Notes: generated by a model not told the origin, from the sequence alone. 64,000 nt of DNA from Thalassospira lucentensis (GCF_011806425.1 NZ_JAATOV010000007.1:204715-268714); one strand, 5' to 3'. Numbered from the stretch's first letter, positions 17,388 through 27,260 are shown. Program-made: numbers and translations.

Positions 17388-18914
17388 ATGTCAGATAATC
17401 TTTTCCAAACCTTCCTTGACCGTTTCCCGGCAGACAAATCGCGGACATTTTTGGTCGAACGCGATGGCACAGAACGCAGCTTTGCCTGGTTGATTGATCA
17501 GACCGGCCGTTATGCTGGCGTGTTGGCATCCCACGGGGTGGTCAAGGGGGATCGGGTCGCGGCCCAGGTTGATAAATCATCCGATGTCATTGCGCTTTAT
17601 CTCGCCTGCTTGCAGCTTGGCGCGATCCATCTGCCGCTCAACACCGGTTATACCGGCGATGAAATTGCCTATTTTCTGGGGGATGCCGCGCCGCGTGTCT
17701 TTGTTTGTCGTCCGGCAAACTATGATATCGCCCATGACCTTGGCAGCCAGAACAACGTCGATGCCGTCCTGTCGCTTGGTACCAACGGTGATGGTAGCTT
17801 GAATGATCAGGCAAAAAACATCGCACCGTTGCTTGATGTGGTCGATGCTGACAAGGACGATGTCGCAGCGATCCTGTACACATCGGGCACAACCGGCCGG
17901 TCCAAGGGCGCGATGCTGACCCATAACAATCTGGGATCAAACGCCAAAACCCTGCACAGCGCATGGGGCTTTAAACCGGGTGACACATTGCTGCATGCCT
18001 TGCCGCTGTTTCATACCCATGGGCTGTTTGTCGCGATCAACATCATGCTGATGAATGGCGGCAAGGTTATCTTGCTTCCGAAATTTGATGCCGATGACGT
18101 GGTGGAACGCTTGCCGCAATCAACCGTTTTGATGGGCGTTCCGACCTTCTATACCCGCCTTCTGGCCCATCCGAAATTTACCAAGGACGTCTGTTCGAAC
18201 ATGCGTTTGTTCGTCTCGGGCTCGGCACCGCTTTTGGCCGAAACCCACGATGCGTTCTTTGAACGGACCGGTCATAAAATCCTTGAACGTTACGGCATGA
18301 CCGAAACCTGCATGAACACATCCAATCCGCTGGATGGTGAACGTCGCCCCGGTGCGGTTGGCCCGACCCTGCCGGGGACGGAGGCACGCGTGTGCGACAA
18401 AGACGGCAACGTTCTGGGTACTGGTGAAATCGGCGTCCTCGAAGTCCGCGGCCCGAACGTGTTTAAGGGCTACTGGCAGATGCCTGAAAAAACCGCATCC
18501 GAATTTCGAAGTGACGGCTTCTTTATCACCGGCGACCTCGCCACCATTGGCGATGACGGCTATGTCACCATTGTCGGGCGCGATAAGGATTTGATCATCT
18601 CAGGCGGCTTTAACGTCTATCCCAAGGAAGTCGAAGAAGTCATTGCCGAGTATGATGAAGTCGAAGAAGTCGCAATCTTTGGCCTGCCCCATCCCGACTT
18701 CGGCGAAGCCGTTGCAGGTGTGATTGTCGCGGCCAATGGCAGCAGCCCCGACACCAACGCCCTGATCAAACGCACCCAGGACAAACTTGCAAAATTCAAA
18801 GTCCCCAAACGCATTTGGATCGTTAAGGAACTTCCGCGCAACACCATGGGCAAAATCCAAAAGGCCCAGTTGCGCAAGGACTACGCAGATACCTTTACCT
18901 CCCCAGCGGCTTAA
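17388..18914 (+). CDS. matB: Malonyl-CoA synthetase
   Basis: A 508-residue ANL-superfamily ligase that activates malonate with ATP and CoA. The P-loop LYTSGTTGRSKGAML, the YGMTET motif, GDLATIGDDGYVTIVGR at the hinge, SGGFNVYPKEVEE and the catalytic lysine in NTMGKIQKAQLRKD are all present. The length is typical for MatB. It lies 24 bases behind matA in the same operon; a terminator follows. Other small-acid ligases share these motifs, and the matA neighbourhood decides for malonate. Confidence 0.92.
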   Translation: MSDNLFQTFLDRFPADKSRTFLVERDGTERSFAWLIDQTGRYAGVLASHGVVKGDRVAAQVDKSSDVIALYLACLQLGAIHLPLNTGYTGDEIAYFLGDAAPRVFVCRPANYDIAHDLGSQNNVDAVLSLGTNGDGSLNDQAKNIAPLLDVVDADKDDVAAILYTSGTTGRSKGAMLTHNNLGSNAKTLHSAWGFKPGDTLLHALPLFHTHGLFVAINIMLMNGGKVILLPKFDADDVVERLPQSTVLMGVPTFYTRLLAHPKFTKDVCSNMRLFVSGSAPLLAETHDAFFERTGHKILERYGMTETCMNTSNPLDGERRPGAVGPTLPGTEARVCDKDGNVLGTGEIGVLEVRGPNVFKGYWQMPEKTASEFRSDGFFITGDLATIGDDGYVTIVGRDKDLIISGGFNVYPKEVEEVIAEYDEVEEVAIFGLPHPDFGEAVAGVIVAANGSSPDTNALIKRTQDKLAKFKVPKRIWIVKELPRNTMGKIQKAQLRKDYADTFTSPAA

Positions 18915-18957
18915 CGTCGCAACGATCTCCCACTGCCATGCCGGCAGATTAAACCTA

Positions 18958-18990
18958 CCGGTCAGATCCGCTCTGACCGGATTTTTTTTG
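18958..18990 (+). terminator. Rho-independent terminator after matB
   Basis: A 9-bp perfect stem (18958-18966 with 18972-18980), loop TCCGC, followed by ATTTTTTTT. It ends the matPQMAB transcript. Confidence 0.85.
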
Positions 18991-19076
18991 TGTAATGGCC
19001 GCAACTTCATTGCGCCGATCCGCCCTTTGGACCAGTTATGGTACTGGTTTATCCACTTCATATAAAAAGGTCAGAC

Positions 19077-19859
19077 ATGATTGATGATCCTGAACACAAG
19101 GTCGCATTTGTCACGGGTGGCGCACAGGGGCTTGGCCTTGGCATTACCCATCACCTTTTAAACACCGGCTGGAAAGTCATGATGTTTGACCGCGACAAAG
19201 ATGCGGGCGATGAAGTCATGGCAAGCCTGGATGATGAACCCCGCACCCGGTGCCTGTTTTTTGCGGGTGATGTTGCCGATGAACAAAACGTCGCCATCGC
19301 TGTCCAACGCACCATTGACCGCTTTGGCCGCATTGATGGACTGGTCAATAATGCCGGGATTGCCGATCCCGATTCCGGATCGGTTGAACATCTTGATTGG
19401 GAAAAATGGCAACGGGTCCTAAATGTCAATTTGGGCGGCGCTTTTCTTGCCACCAAACACGCCACCCAGCATCTGCGTCAGACGAAGGGCGCAATTGTCA
19501 ACATCACCTCGACCCGCGCGTTTCAATCAGAACCCGATACAGAATCTTACGCCGCATCCAAGGGCGGCCTTGTCGCCCTGACCCATGCGCTGGCCGTCAG
19601 CTTATCGGGCGATATTCGCGTCAATGCGATTGCGCCGGGTTGGATCGAAGTCGGCGATTGGCAAAAATCCGCCAACAAATCGGACCCCGACCACAGCGAC
19701 ACCGATAAATCGCAACACCCGGCCGGACGTGTGGGCACCCCAAACGACATCGCACAGGCGGTATCCTTCCTGCTTGATCCCAAAAAATCGGGCTTCATGA
19801 CCGGCGAAACCATCCGCATCGATGGCGGCATGACCCACAAAATGATTTACGCCGACTAA
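19077..19859 (+). CDS. SDR family oxidoreductase
   Basis: A 260-residue classical SDR with TGGAQGLGLGI (dinucleotide loop), NNAGI, catalytic Ser in NITSTRAF, YAASKGG (YxxxK), and the C-terminal DGGMTHK typical of 3-oxoacyl reductase-like or sugar dehydrogenase SDRs. AAAAGG precedes the ATG at 19077. It lies behind the matB terminator and so has its own promoter. A role in malonate metabolism is not shown. Substrate unknown. Confidence 0.87.
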   Translation: MIDDPEHKVAFVTGGAQGLGLGITHHLLNTGWKVMMFDRDKDAGDEVMASLDDEPRTRCLFFAGDVADEQNVAIAVQRTIDRFGRIDGLVNNAGIADPDSGSVEHLDWEKWQRVLNVNLGGAFLATKHATQHLRQTKGAIVNITSTRAFQSEPDTESYAASKGGLVALTHALAVSLSGDIRVNAIAPGWIEVGDWQKSANKSDPDHSDTDKSQHPAGRVGTPNDIAQAVSFLLDPKKSGFMTGETIRIDGGMTHKMIYAD

Positions 19860-19860
19860 C

Positions 19861-19896
19861 AAAAACGCCGCCCGGCAAAACCGTGGCGGCGTTTTT
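19861..19896. terminator. Bidirectional terminator between SDR and dxs
   Basis: A 12-bp perfect stem (19861-19872 with 19885-19896) with A-tract and T-tract ends. It serves the plus-strand SDR gene and the convergent minus-strand dxs gene. Confidence 0.85.
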
Positions 19897-19931
19897 GTTT
19901 AACACTGGTGATGTCCGATCATGACATCGGA

Positions 19932-21851
19932 TTACGCCCGCGCTTTGCTTTCTGAAATGCCAAGCGCGCCAAGGGCTGTTTTGACAATCGCCTTGGCATC
20001 AAGACCGGCTTTTTCATATTGAATTTCCGGCTTGTCATGATCAATCAGCGCATCTGGCAACGCCATCGTGCGGATTTTAAGCCCGTTATCAAGCAATCCT
20101 TGGCCTGCCATATGTTGCAGCACCATCGCGCCAAAGCCGTTAATCGACCCTTCTTCGATGGTGATCAGCACTTCGTGATTGCGTGCAAGATCGGCAATCA
20201 GTTCGTGATCCAGCGGCTTGGCAAAGCGCGCATCGGCAACGGTTGCGGGCAATCCACGCGCGCCTAAATCTTCGGCGGCGATCAAAGCCTCGGCCAGGCG
20301 CGTGCCATAGGACAGAATGGCAATCTTGCCCCCTTCACGCAGGATACGGCCCTTGCCGATTTCAAGGACTTTGCCCTCGCTCGGCATTTCAACGCCAACG
20401 CCTTCGCCGCGCGGATACCGGAACGCAGATGGGCGATCATCAATCGCCCACGCAGTCGTGGTCATATGCACAAGTTCGGCTTCGTCGGCCGCGGCCATCA
20501 AAACAAAGTTCGGCAAACAGCCAAGATAGGCAATGTCATACGCCCCGGCATGGGTCGCCCCATCCGCACCGACCAACCCGGCCCGGTCCATGGCAAAACG
20601 CACCGGCAGGTTCTGGATCGCCACATCATGGACAATCTGATCATACCCGCGCTGCAAGAACGTCGAATACAGGGTGCAGAACGGTTTATAGCCTTCGCAC
20701 GCCATCCCGGCGGCAAAGGTCACCGCATGCTGCTCGGCGATCCCCACGTCAAAGGCACGCTCTGGGAAACGATCGGCAAAGATATTAACGCCCGTGCCCG
20801 ATGGCATGGCGGCGGTAATCGCCGTAATTTTTTCGTCCTTTTCGGCCAGCTTGACCAACGTTTCGCCGTACACCTTGGTGTAGCTTGGCGCATTCGGGGT
20901 TGGTTTCGCCTGCTTGCCGGTGACAACGTCAAACTTGGCAACGCCATGATATTTGTCCGCCGCACTTTCGGCTGGGCCATAGCCCTTGCCTTTTTGCGTC
21001 ACCGCATGGATCAGGATCGGGCCATCGACATCCGCATCGCGCACGTTTTTAAGCACCGGCAAAAGATGATCCATATTGTGACCATCAATCGGCCCGACAT
21101 AGAAGAAACCCATTTCTTCAAACAGGGTGCCGCCGGTCATCATGCCACGGGTATATTCTTCTAGTTTACGTGCCGCTTCTTCGATCTGGCGCGGCAAATG
21201 TTTGGTCAGGCCCTTGGCCGCATTGCGGAACCCTTGATACCCCTTGCCCGAAATCAGGCGCGACAAATAGCCCGACATCGATCCCACCGGCGGGGCAATC
21301 GACATGTCATTGTCATTAAGGATCACGATCAAACGCTGATCGGTGGCCGCGGCATTGTTCATTGCCTCATAGGCCATGCCCGCACTCATCGAACCATCAC
21401 CAATCACGGCAATAACGTTTTTGCGTTTGTCATCGGAAAGCTGGTTGGCCACCGCCATGCCAAGCCCAGCCGAAATTGACGTGGAACTATGCCCCGCGCC
21501 AAACGGGTCATATTCAGACTCGCTGCGTTTGGTAAAACCAGACAACCCACCGCCTTGGCGAATGGTTCGCATGCGGTCACGCCGCCCGGTCAGGATTTTA
21601 TGCGGATAGCATTGATGCCCCACATCCCAAATCAACCGGTCATAGGGCGTATCAAACAGATAATGAATGGCAACCGTCAGCTCGACCACACCAAGGCCAG
21701 CGCCAAGATGGCCACCGGTAACCGACACCGTATCAATCACCTCGGCGCGCAATTCATCGGCAATCTGCTTCATTTGTGCAGGCTGCAACGCGCGCAGGTC
21801 TTCCGGAGTCTTTACCGTATCAAGGAGCGGGGTCTTGGACGTCGTGCTCAT
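19932..21851 (-). CDS. dxs: 1-deoxy-D-xylulose-5-phosphate synthase
   Basis: A 639-residue thiamine-diphosphate enzyme that joins pyruvate and glyceraldehyde-3-phosphate in the first step of the MEP isoprenoid pathway. Signatures: [20 protein letters not shown], the ThDP-binding [29 protein letters not shown], and the transketolase-like central part with [20 protein letters not shown]. Length is normal. It shares its strand with ispA, xseB and tlyA, whose usual adjacency is interrupted here. Confidence 0.97.
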   Translation of the reverse strand: MSTTSKTPLLDTVKTPEDLRALQPAQMKQIADELRAEVIDTVSVTGGHLGAGLGVVELTVAIHYLFDTPYDRLIWDVGHQCYPHKILTGRRDRMRTIRQGGGLSGFTKRSESEYDPFGAGHSSTSISAGLGMAVANQLSDDKRKNVIAVIGDGSMSAGMAYEAMNNAAATDQRLIVILNDNDMSIAPPVGSMSGYLSRLISGKGYQGFRNAAKGLTKHLPRQIEEAARKLEEYTRGMMTGGTLFEEMGFFYVGPIDGHNMDHLLPVLKNVRDADVDGPILIHAVTQKGKGYGPAESAADKYHGVAKFDVVTGKQAKPTPNAPSYTKVYGETLVKLAEKDEKITAITAAMPSGTGVNIFADRFPERAFDVGIAEQHAVTFAAGMACEGYKPFCTLYSTFLQRGYDQIVHDVAIQNLPVRFAMDRAGLVGADGATHAGAYDIAYLGCLPNFVLMAAADEAELVHMTTTAWAIDDRPSAFRYPRGEGVGVEMPSEGKVLEIGKGRILREGGKIAILSYGTRLAEALIAAEDLGARGLPATVADARFAKPLDHELIADLARNHEVLITIEEGSINGFGAMVLQHMAGQGLLDNGLKIRTMALPDALIDHDKPEIQYEKAGLDAKAIVKTALGALGISESKARA

Positions 21852-22130
21852 ACCGATCTCAATTTTTCAATTTTTATATCGCGTCACCGTCAAAGGGTGA
21901 CGCTTTAAGGCTTGTTTTGCAAGCTGCGTAAAATAGCGGGGTTCAACTGAATTAGCGACCCTCAATTTCACATATCCGTCAAACAATTTAGGCGCCCAAA
22001 TGCGAAAATGACATTCCCATAAATTAGCATTTGTACATCTAGAGGTGGTTAAATGTTGCGTTACCACAATTAGATACCGTATACACCTCACCGGAAAATC
22101 GATTCCTAATGTAATTAAAGGACCTATCCA

Positions 22131-22430
22131 ATGATTCACTGCACCGCTTGCGGCTCCGAAATGTCAGAAACCGCTGTGGCTTGCCCGAAGTGTGGCCACC
22201 CGAACGAACTCACCTCTGAACCCGTTTCAGAAAAGGGTTTTGTCCCGGCACTTCTGCTCTGCTTCTTCCTTGGGTCCTTTGGCTTCCACCGCTTTTACGT
22301 TGGTAAAGTCGGCACCGGCATCTTGATGCTCATCACCCTCGGCGCGTTTGGTATCTGGACTCTGATTGATTTCATCATGATCGCAATCGGCAGCTTCCGC
22401 GACAAACAGGGCCTGCCGCTGAAACGCTAA
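22131..22430 (+). CDS. Zinc-ribbon/TM2 domain protein
   Basis: A 99-residue protein. Residues 1-25 form a zinc ribbon with two CxxC pairs (CTAC and CPKC). Residues ~35-85 are a TM2 domain with two membrane helices and the conserved [12 protein letters not shown] between them. TM2 proteins are small membrane proteins without an assigned biochemical role. AAAGGA precedes the ATG. A second, related gene follows 46 bases downstream. Confidence 0.85.
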   Translation: MIHCTACGSEMSETAVACPKCGHPNELTSEPVSEKGFVPALLLCFFLGSFGFHRFYVGKVGTGILMLITLGAFGIWTLIDFIMIAIGSFRDKQGLPLKR

Positions 22431-22476
22431 GCCGTTTCGCACACCAATTTGCCTTACCAAGATGGGAATTTGATCT

Positions 22477-22926
22477 ATGTCTGATACCAGAAACACCCAA
22501 CCACATCAGACGCCAGCGAGCACCATAAGCAAAAAGTTTTGCCGTATGTGCGGCACTCAGCTTGCGGTCGACGCGGATCAATGCCCATCTTGCGGGCATG
22601 TTTGCGCCCCGATTGGCGGCAACAAACCAACCCCCGAAAACATCAGCCCCAAAAGCTTCGGCGTTGCCGTCTCTTTGTGCGGCGTGTTTGGCATCATGGG
22701 GATTCACCATTTCTATATCGGCAATATCGTCCACGGCCTGATCGATTTGTTATTGTTTGTCGCAGCCATGGTCTGCTTCTTTAACAATACCGAAAGCTGG
22801 GCTTTATTTGGCCTGATGCTGCTGTTGATTGACGTCGGTCACTCGGTTTGGGTGATGTATCAGTTATTCACCGGCAAAACCTATGACAGCCAGGGCCGAC
22901 TGATCCCCTATCCCGGCCAACTCTAA
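22477..22926 (+). CDS. Zinc-ribbon/TM2 domain protein, second copy
   Basis: A 149-residue relative of the preceding gene. A hydrophilic start is followed by a zinc ribbon (CRMC and CPSC), then a TM2 domain with GIMGIHHFYIGNIVHG between membrane helices and a third hydrophobic stretch. The two genes form one unit inserted between dxs and the ispA group. Function unknown. Confidence 0.82.
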   Translation: MSDTRNTQPHQTPASTISKKFCRMCGTQLAVDADQCPSCGHVCAPIGGNKPTPENISPKSFGVAVSLCGVFGIMGIHHFYIGNIVHGLIDLLLFVAAMVCFFNNTESWALFGLMLLLIDVGHSVWVMYQLFTGKTYDSQGRLIPYPGQL

Positions 22927-22948
22927 GCTGGCCAAAACGGATCAGAAC

Positions 22949-23896
22949 TCAGCCCAGGCGGCTTAAAAATCCGGCAACAACTTGCTCGACCGTGCGGTGA
23001 ATGGCCTCACGGTCGCGACCGAAATCGCGGCATAAATGTCCATGGTTTTCGGCGATAAACGGGGTGCATTCGGGCAAGAACGAATAATGCCCTGCCCCTT
23101 TGATCCGGACAAACTTTGCCCGTCCCTGCAACAATTTGCGGAAATGCGCGGCATTGACGTCCTCGATCAGGACCTCGTCCGTATCGGCCTCAACAAACAA
23201 CATCGGCACATCGATATCGGCCACCCCGTCATCGGTTGCCGCGACACCAAACGCCGGCGCAATCGCAATCACGCCCGCAATGCGCGAATCCCGGGCTGAA
23301 ACAACCGGCCCGCCATATTGATCCTGTAATTGCGCCAGATCGTCGTCTTGGGGTGCGTATTGGCAAATCACCCGGTCATCATCGGCATTGACCGCGCAAT
23401 AGCTTTGCCACGCCTTGGCATCAAAATCCCACCCGGCCAGTTTCAAAACCGTCGCCCCACCGGCTGAATGGCCCAGCGCATAAATCCGGTCTTGGTCGAT
23501 ATGCGGTGCGATCTCGTCGTGATCCAACAACAGATCAAGGCTCAGCTTCATTTCACGCGGGCGGCGTTCAATGATCGCCAATTGCCGAGCCTCGGACGCA
23601 TCAAGGTAGTTATCGCCAACATGCTGCGGGGCCGCCACGATATAGCCACGGCGCGCCAAATATTCCGCCAACCAAAACTGATTGAACCGATGGCCTTCCG
23701 ATCCATGGGAAAAGACCACCATCGGAAACGGGCCACCCTCGGCAAACGGCGCATTGCGCGCTGCCGTCGATGCAACGCCCATATGCCGCACCGGCTTTTC
23801 CGCCACGTCCGATGGATACCAAATCGCCATCGGAAACGGGTCTTTGTCAAACAGCCGGTCACGAAAACCGGCTGTATAATTTGGCTGATCACCCAT
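22949..23896 (-). CDS. Alpha/beta hydrolase (dienelactone hydrolase / PAF-acetylhydrolase-like)
   Basis: A 315-residue alpha/beta hydrolase. FPMVVFSHGSEGHRFNQFW gives the oxyanion region, GHSAGGATVLKLAG the nucleophile elbow with catalytic Ser, an Asp follows in MLFVEADTDEV, and the His is in KGAGHYSFLP. No signal peptide is seen. It starts 17 bases after the ispA stop on the same strand, so it is probably cotranscribed with xseB-ispA, although nothing links it to isoprenoids. Ester substrate unknown. Confidence 0.82.
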   Translation of the reverse strand: MGDQPNYTAGFRDRLFDKDPFPMAIWYPSDVAEKPVRHMGVASTAARNAPFAEGGPFPMVVFSHGSEGHRFNQFWLAEYLARRGYIVAAPQHVGDNYLDASEARQLAIIERRPREMKLSLDLLLDHDEIAPHIDQDRIYALGHSAGGATVLKLAGWDFDAKAWQSYCAVNADDDRVICQYAPQDDDLAQLQDQYGGPVVSARDSRIAGVIAIAPAFGVAATDDGVADIDVPMLFVEADTDEVLIEDVNAAHFRKLLQGRAKFVRIKGAGHYSFLPECTPFIAENHGHLCRDFGRDREAIHRTVEQVVAGFLSRLG

Positions 23897-23913
23897 TTGA
23901 TGAAACTTGGATT

Positions 23914-24807
23914 CTATCGACCGCGCTCGACCACAAACCGTGCCACTTCACGCAGCGGCTCGGCTTCGGCGTCAAAGCAGCCCAGATGATTGATGGCCTG
24001 ATCACACAGCATCTGCGCCTGATCACGGGCCTGATCAAGGCCCAGCAACTTCACAAAGGTCGATTTATCCTGATCGGCGTCTTTGCCCGCCGTCTTGCCC
24101 AGTTCCTCGGAACTGGCTTCGACATCAAGCAAATCATCCTTGATCTGGAACGCCAAGCCCATGTCATGGGCATAGGACCGAAGCGCCATGCGCATGCTTT
24201 TGGGCGCCTTGCCCAAAATCGCCCCGGCTTCGCAGGCAAAGGCAAACATCCGACCGGTTTTAAGCAGGTGCAAATGCGTCACTTGGGCCTGATCAAATGA
24301 TTGACCTTCACCGGCCAAATCAATCATCTGCCCGCCGACCATGCCATTGGGTCCGGCCGCACGTGCCAAGGCACGCACAAGATCGGTACACACGCGCGGA
24401 TCGGGATGGGTATCCTCATCGGCCAGCACTTCAAACGCCTGGGTCAGCAGCGCGTCACCAGCCAAAATCGCCGTCGCTTCGTCAAACTGCTTATGGCAGC
24501 TTGGCTTGCCCCGGCGCAAATCATCATCATCCATGGCCGGTAAATCGTCATGGATCAGTGAATAGCTGTGCACCATTTCGACCGCTGCCGCCACACGCAG
24601 TGCGGACCGGCGCGATACCTTAAACAGGGATGCGGAACTCAGCACCAAGAACGGGCGCAGGCGTTTTCCCTCCCCCAAGGTGGAATAGCGCATCGCCTGA
24701 TACAGACGTTGTTCAATCTGCCCATTGGGGCGCGGCAAAATACCATCAAGCGTTTCGCCAAGTTCAATTGACGCCGCATTCAGTTGGGCAAGGAGGTCGT
24801 AACTCAC
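23914..24807 (-). CDS. ispA: Farnesyl (geranyl) diphosphate synthase
   Basis: A 297-residue polyprenyl synthase that condenses dimethylallyl and isopentenyl diphosphates to farnesyl diphosphate. The first aspartate-rich motif HDDLPAMDDDDLRRGKPSCH, the chain-length region before it, and the second motif FQIKDDLLDVEAS are present. The start is GTG at 24807 after GGAG. It follows xseB by 20 bases on the same strand; this pair is conserved in many proteobacteria. Confidence 0.94.
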   Translation of the reverse strand: MSYDLLAQLNAASIELGETLDGILPRPNGQIEQRLYQAMRYSTLGEGKRLRPFLVLSSASLFKVSRRSALRVAAAVEMVHSYSLIHDDLPAMDDDDLRRGKPSCHKQFDEATAILAGDALLTQAFEVLADEDTHPDPRVCTDLVRALARAAGPNGMVGGQMIDLAGEGQSFDQAQVTHLHLLKTGRMFAFACEAGAILGKAPKSMRMALRSYAHDMGLAFQIKDDLLDVEASSEELGKTAGKDADQDKSTFVKLLGLDQARDQAQMLCDQAINHLGCFDAEAEPLREVARFVVERGR

Positions 24808-24827
24808 CTCGGTCTCCGCAAATTTAA

Positions 24828-25091
24828 TTATTCGATTTCAGTCGGCGTTGCTGCCGGGCGGCCATCCGCATTCAACGTAATCTTCTCAATACGCTCTTCG
24901 GCCGTGCGCAACTTGTCGGCACAATGACGTTTCAAGGCCGCACCACGTTCATAGGATGCAATCGCGTCATCAAGTCCGACCTGACCTTGCTCAAGCTGAC
25001 GGACAAGGGACTCTAACTGGCCCAATGCCTCCTCAAAGCTGAGTTTGGCGATATCTTCGGGGATGGCGGGGGATGCAGTAGCCTCGGACAT
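24828..25091 (-). CDS. xseB: Exodeoxyribonuclease VII small subunit
   Basis: An 87-residue protein with the XseB core LSFEEALGQLESLVRQLEQG followed by LDDAIASYERG. XseB binds XseA to form exonuclease VII, which degrades single-stranded DNA. I chose the ATG at 25091, with GGAG upstream, because the longer open frame has no family similarity. It precedes ispA in the same transcription unit. Confidence 0.93.
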   Translation of the reverse strand: MSEATASPAIPEDIAKLSFEEALGQLESLVRQLEQGQVGLDDAIASYERGAALKRHCADKLRTAEERIEKITLNADGRPAATPTEIE

Positions 25092-25290
25092 GTAAGCTCC
25101 ATTTCTATGTTTGGCGCGGAGTTTACGCGCTGTTCCCGCCAAGGGCAACCAGACAGAACGCGGAATTTCGTCATCGCGAAACATTCCGCCCAACACCGCA
25201 CACATGCCCCTGCATCACGGGGCTGCCGACCATGTGCCCTTCATCCCCCAAACGGCACACTACCGGCTCAAACCGTTACCCGAACCCTAC

Positions 25291-26220
25291 TCAGCCCATC
25301 ATCAAGGTGCGGACATGCAGCATAACACACCGTGCCAAGGTCGGCAGGTCATAGCCCCCTTCTAGCAAAGACACCAATCGCCCCTCACACTGCTCATCGG
25401 CAAGCGCCATCAGTTGCTGCGTCATCCAGATGAAATCATCATCACACAATGACAACCCGGCCAGCGGATCGTTTTTATGGGCATCAAACCCGGCCGAAAC
25501 GATCAGAAGTTCGGGCTTAAATGCGGTAAGTCCCGGCAAGACAGTTTCGCGAAACGCATGCTGAATTTCCGCGGTCCCCGCCCCGGCTTCCAATCCGACA
25601 TTTAGGATATTATTGGCACATCCCCGTTCACTTTCCGCCCCCGTTCCCGGATAAAGCGGCCATTGATGCGTCGAGCAATAAAACAAATCCGGATCGTTAA
25701 AGAACAAATCCTGCGTGCCATTGCCGTGATGCACATCGAAATCCATCACCGCCACGCGTTTGATGCCGTACTTATCACGGGCATACCGGGCGGCCACCGC
25801 CGCATTGTTAAACAGGCAAAACCCCATTGCCCGTTCATATTCCGCGTGGTGTCCCGGTGGGCGCACACCGACAAAGGCATTATGTTCGTGTCCCGCCATC
25901 ACCGCATCCACCGCAACACAGGCCCCGCCAACGCTGCGCAACGCCGCATTGCCCGACCCCGGCGACACATAGGTATCCCCATCCAGTGACACGATGCCGC
26001 TTTCGGGGATGGTTGCCATCACCTTATCGACATAGGCCGGGTCATGGACCGATTTGATCAGGTCAATATCGCCCTTTGGGGCTTCTTCGCGGTGCAGGAA
26101 CATGAATTCTTCGCCTTCAAGCACGCGCTGAATAACGCGCAGGCGGTCGGCACATTCGGGGTGGCCCGGGCCGGTATCATGTCCGATGCAATCGTGATGG
26201 GTTACGAACAATGTCGCCAT
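25291..26220 (-). CDS. Histone-deacetylase-like (class II/HDLP) amidohydrolase
   Basis: A 309-residue zinc deacetylase of the HDAC/acetoin-utilisation/polyamine-deacetylase superfamily. RPPGHHAEYERAMGFCLFNN contains the paired active-site His, DFDVHHGNGTQDLF the zinc-binding Asp-x-His, and SAGFDAHKNDPLAG the second zinc Asp. The start ATHHD-type N-terminus (MATLFVTHHDC) supports 26220. In bacteria such enzymes remove acetyl groups from small amines or protein lysines; the substrate is unknown here. Confidence 0.9.
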   Translation of the reverse strand: MATLFVTHHDCIGHDTGPGHPECADRLRVIQRVLEGEEFMFLHREEAPKGDIDLIKSVHDPAYVDKVMATIPESGIVSLDGDTYVSPGSGNAALRSVGGACVAVDAVMAGHEHNAFVGVRPPGHHAEYERAMGFCLFNNAAVAARYARDKYGIKRVAVMDFDVHHGNGTQDLFFNDPDLFYCSTHQWPLYPGTGAESERGCANNILNVGLEAGAGTAEIQHAFRETVLPGLTAFKPELLIVSAGFDAHKNDPLAGLSLCDDDFIWMTQQLMALADEQCEGRLVSLLEGGYDLPTLARCVMLHVRTLMMG

Positions 26221-26945
26221 CGATCTGGATCGCCTTCCTGTTATATTTTCCCTGTTTGGCCAACATCGGCTGCGGGCCATCTTGGCGCGATCACATTGGG
26301 TGCTTCGCGCTCTTATTTTTCTTTTGTCTTATTTATAACGGCAAATAACGTGGTCCGCTTTGTTCTAAATCAGCACACCACACGCAAAGATCGCAAGTTC
26401 TTTAACCGGTATAAGACCGCGACCTATACGTCTTTCACAAAACGACTCTGACGCCCGGTCATTTTTTGTCGCCCCCTGTGACGGCCAACACACCCTTACA
26501 TCGCACATGAGTGATATTAAAATTTCAGTTTAATTCATACACCTGACCGGGTGACCACCAAACAACCAACAGTTTGCCCTAAAATTGGCGCAAAACCGCG
26601 TCACGATCATTCAATAGCTTACAAAGACTGTAGAATTTCGTGACCTGCAAAGAACGGGAACCGACGTCCGACAGTAAAAGAAACGATGATACGAGCACGT
26701 ATATTGCGGCTAACGCTGTGGTTTTCCTCAGCTATCTGGTCAAACACTATCTTGACAGAATCGTAATATACTTGAGAATAAGACACATACTAATCTGGTC
26801 GGGCCAAATGAATATCCCCCAACCAGATAAGTTGTGGAACGTAGGAAGATAATGTCTTCAAGGTTGCCGTCAACGTACATGACAACTGACATTTATCTTC
26901 GTTGGGACAATGGCCCGTCGAGGCCATGATAAATAAGGATGCCAA
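26221..26945. other. Long intergenic region upstream of the ArsR gene
   Basis: About 725 bases with no supported gene, richer in A+T than the surroundings. A 70-codon plus-strand frame (26640-26852) lacks recognisable similarity and a ribosome site. A possible promoter is TTGACA at 26752 with AGAATA 17 bases later. The last 55 bases hold an inverted repeat listed separately. Confidence 0.5.
26891..26934. promoter_or_regulatory. Nested inverted repeat directly before the ArsR start
   Basis: Outer arms ATTTATC (26891-26897) and GATAAAT (26928-26934) enclose inner arms ATGGCC (26910-26915) and GGCCAT (26922-26927). The structure ends one base before the ribosome site AAGGA (26935). It may be an operator of the ArsR protein or a leader hairpin. 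Confidence 0.5.
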
Positions 26946-27260
26946 ATGGAATTAAACCATCTGGAACACAATGCCGAGCAGGCGAGCACCCTGCTCAAGG
27001 CAATGAGCAATCAGAGCAGACTGCTTATTCTTTGCCAACTCAACCAAGGCGAGAAATCCGTTGGCGAGCTGGAGCGGATCGTCGGACTGAGTCAGTCCGC
27101 ACTTTCACAGCATCTTGCCCGCCTGCGTCGCGACAAGCTTGTTAAGACCCGTCGCGAAGCACAAACGATCTATTACTCTCTTCAGGGTGATGAAGCGTTG
27201 CGCGTCATCAAGACGCTCCATACGCTGTATTCCGATACCGGCAACGCTGCCGCTGCCTGA
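26946..27260 (+). CDS. ArsR-family regulator of the BigR/SqrR type with one cysteine
   Basis: A 104-residue winged-helix repressor. MSNQSRLLILCQLNQGEKSV and SVGELERIVGLSQSALSQHL with HLARLRRDKLVKTRREAQTI match the BigR/SqrR/YgaV group, which senses reactive sulfur or oxidants through two conserved cysteines. Here only Cys30 is present. The C-terminal partner position reads LYSDTG, with Ser instead of Cys, so a disulfide or polysulfide switch within one subunit is not possible. An inverted repeat precedes it and a terminator follows, so it is a single-gene unit. The ligand is unknown. Confidence 0.88.
   Translation: MELNHLEHNAEQASTLLKAMSNQSRLLILCQLNQGEKSVGELERIVGLSQSALSQHLARLRRDKLVKTRREAQTIYYSLQGDEALRVIKTLHTLYSDTGNAAAA

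Noticed and set aside
26640..26852. 70-codon plus-strand frame upstream of the ArsR gene
   Set aside because: No ribosome site, no domain, and it overlaps a likely promoter.
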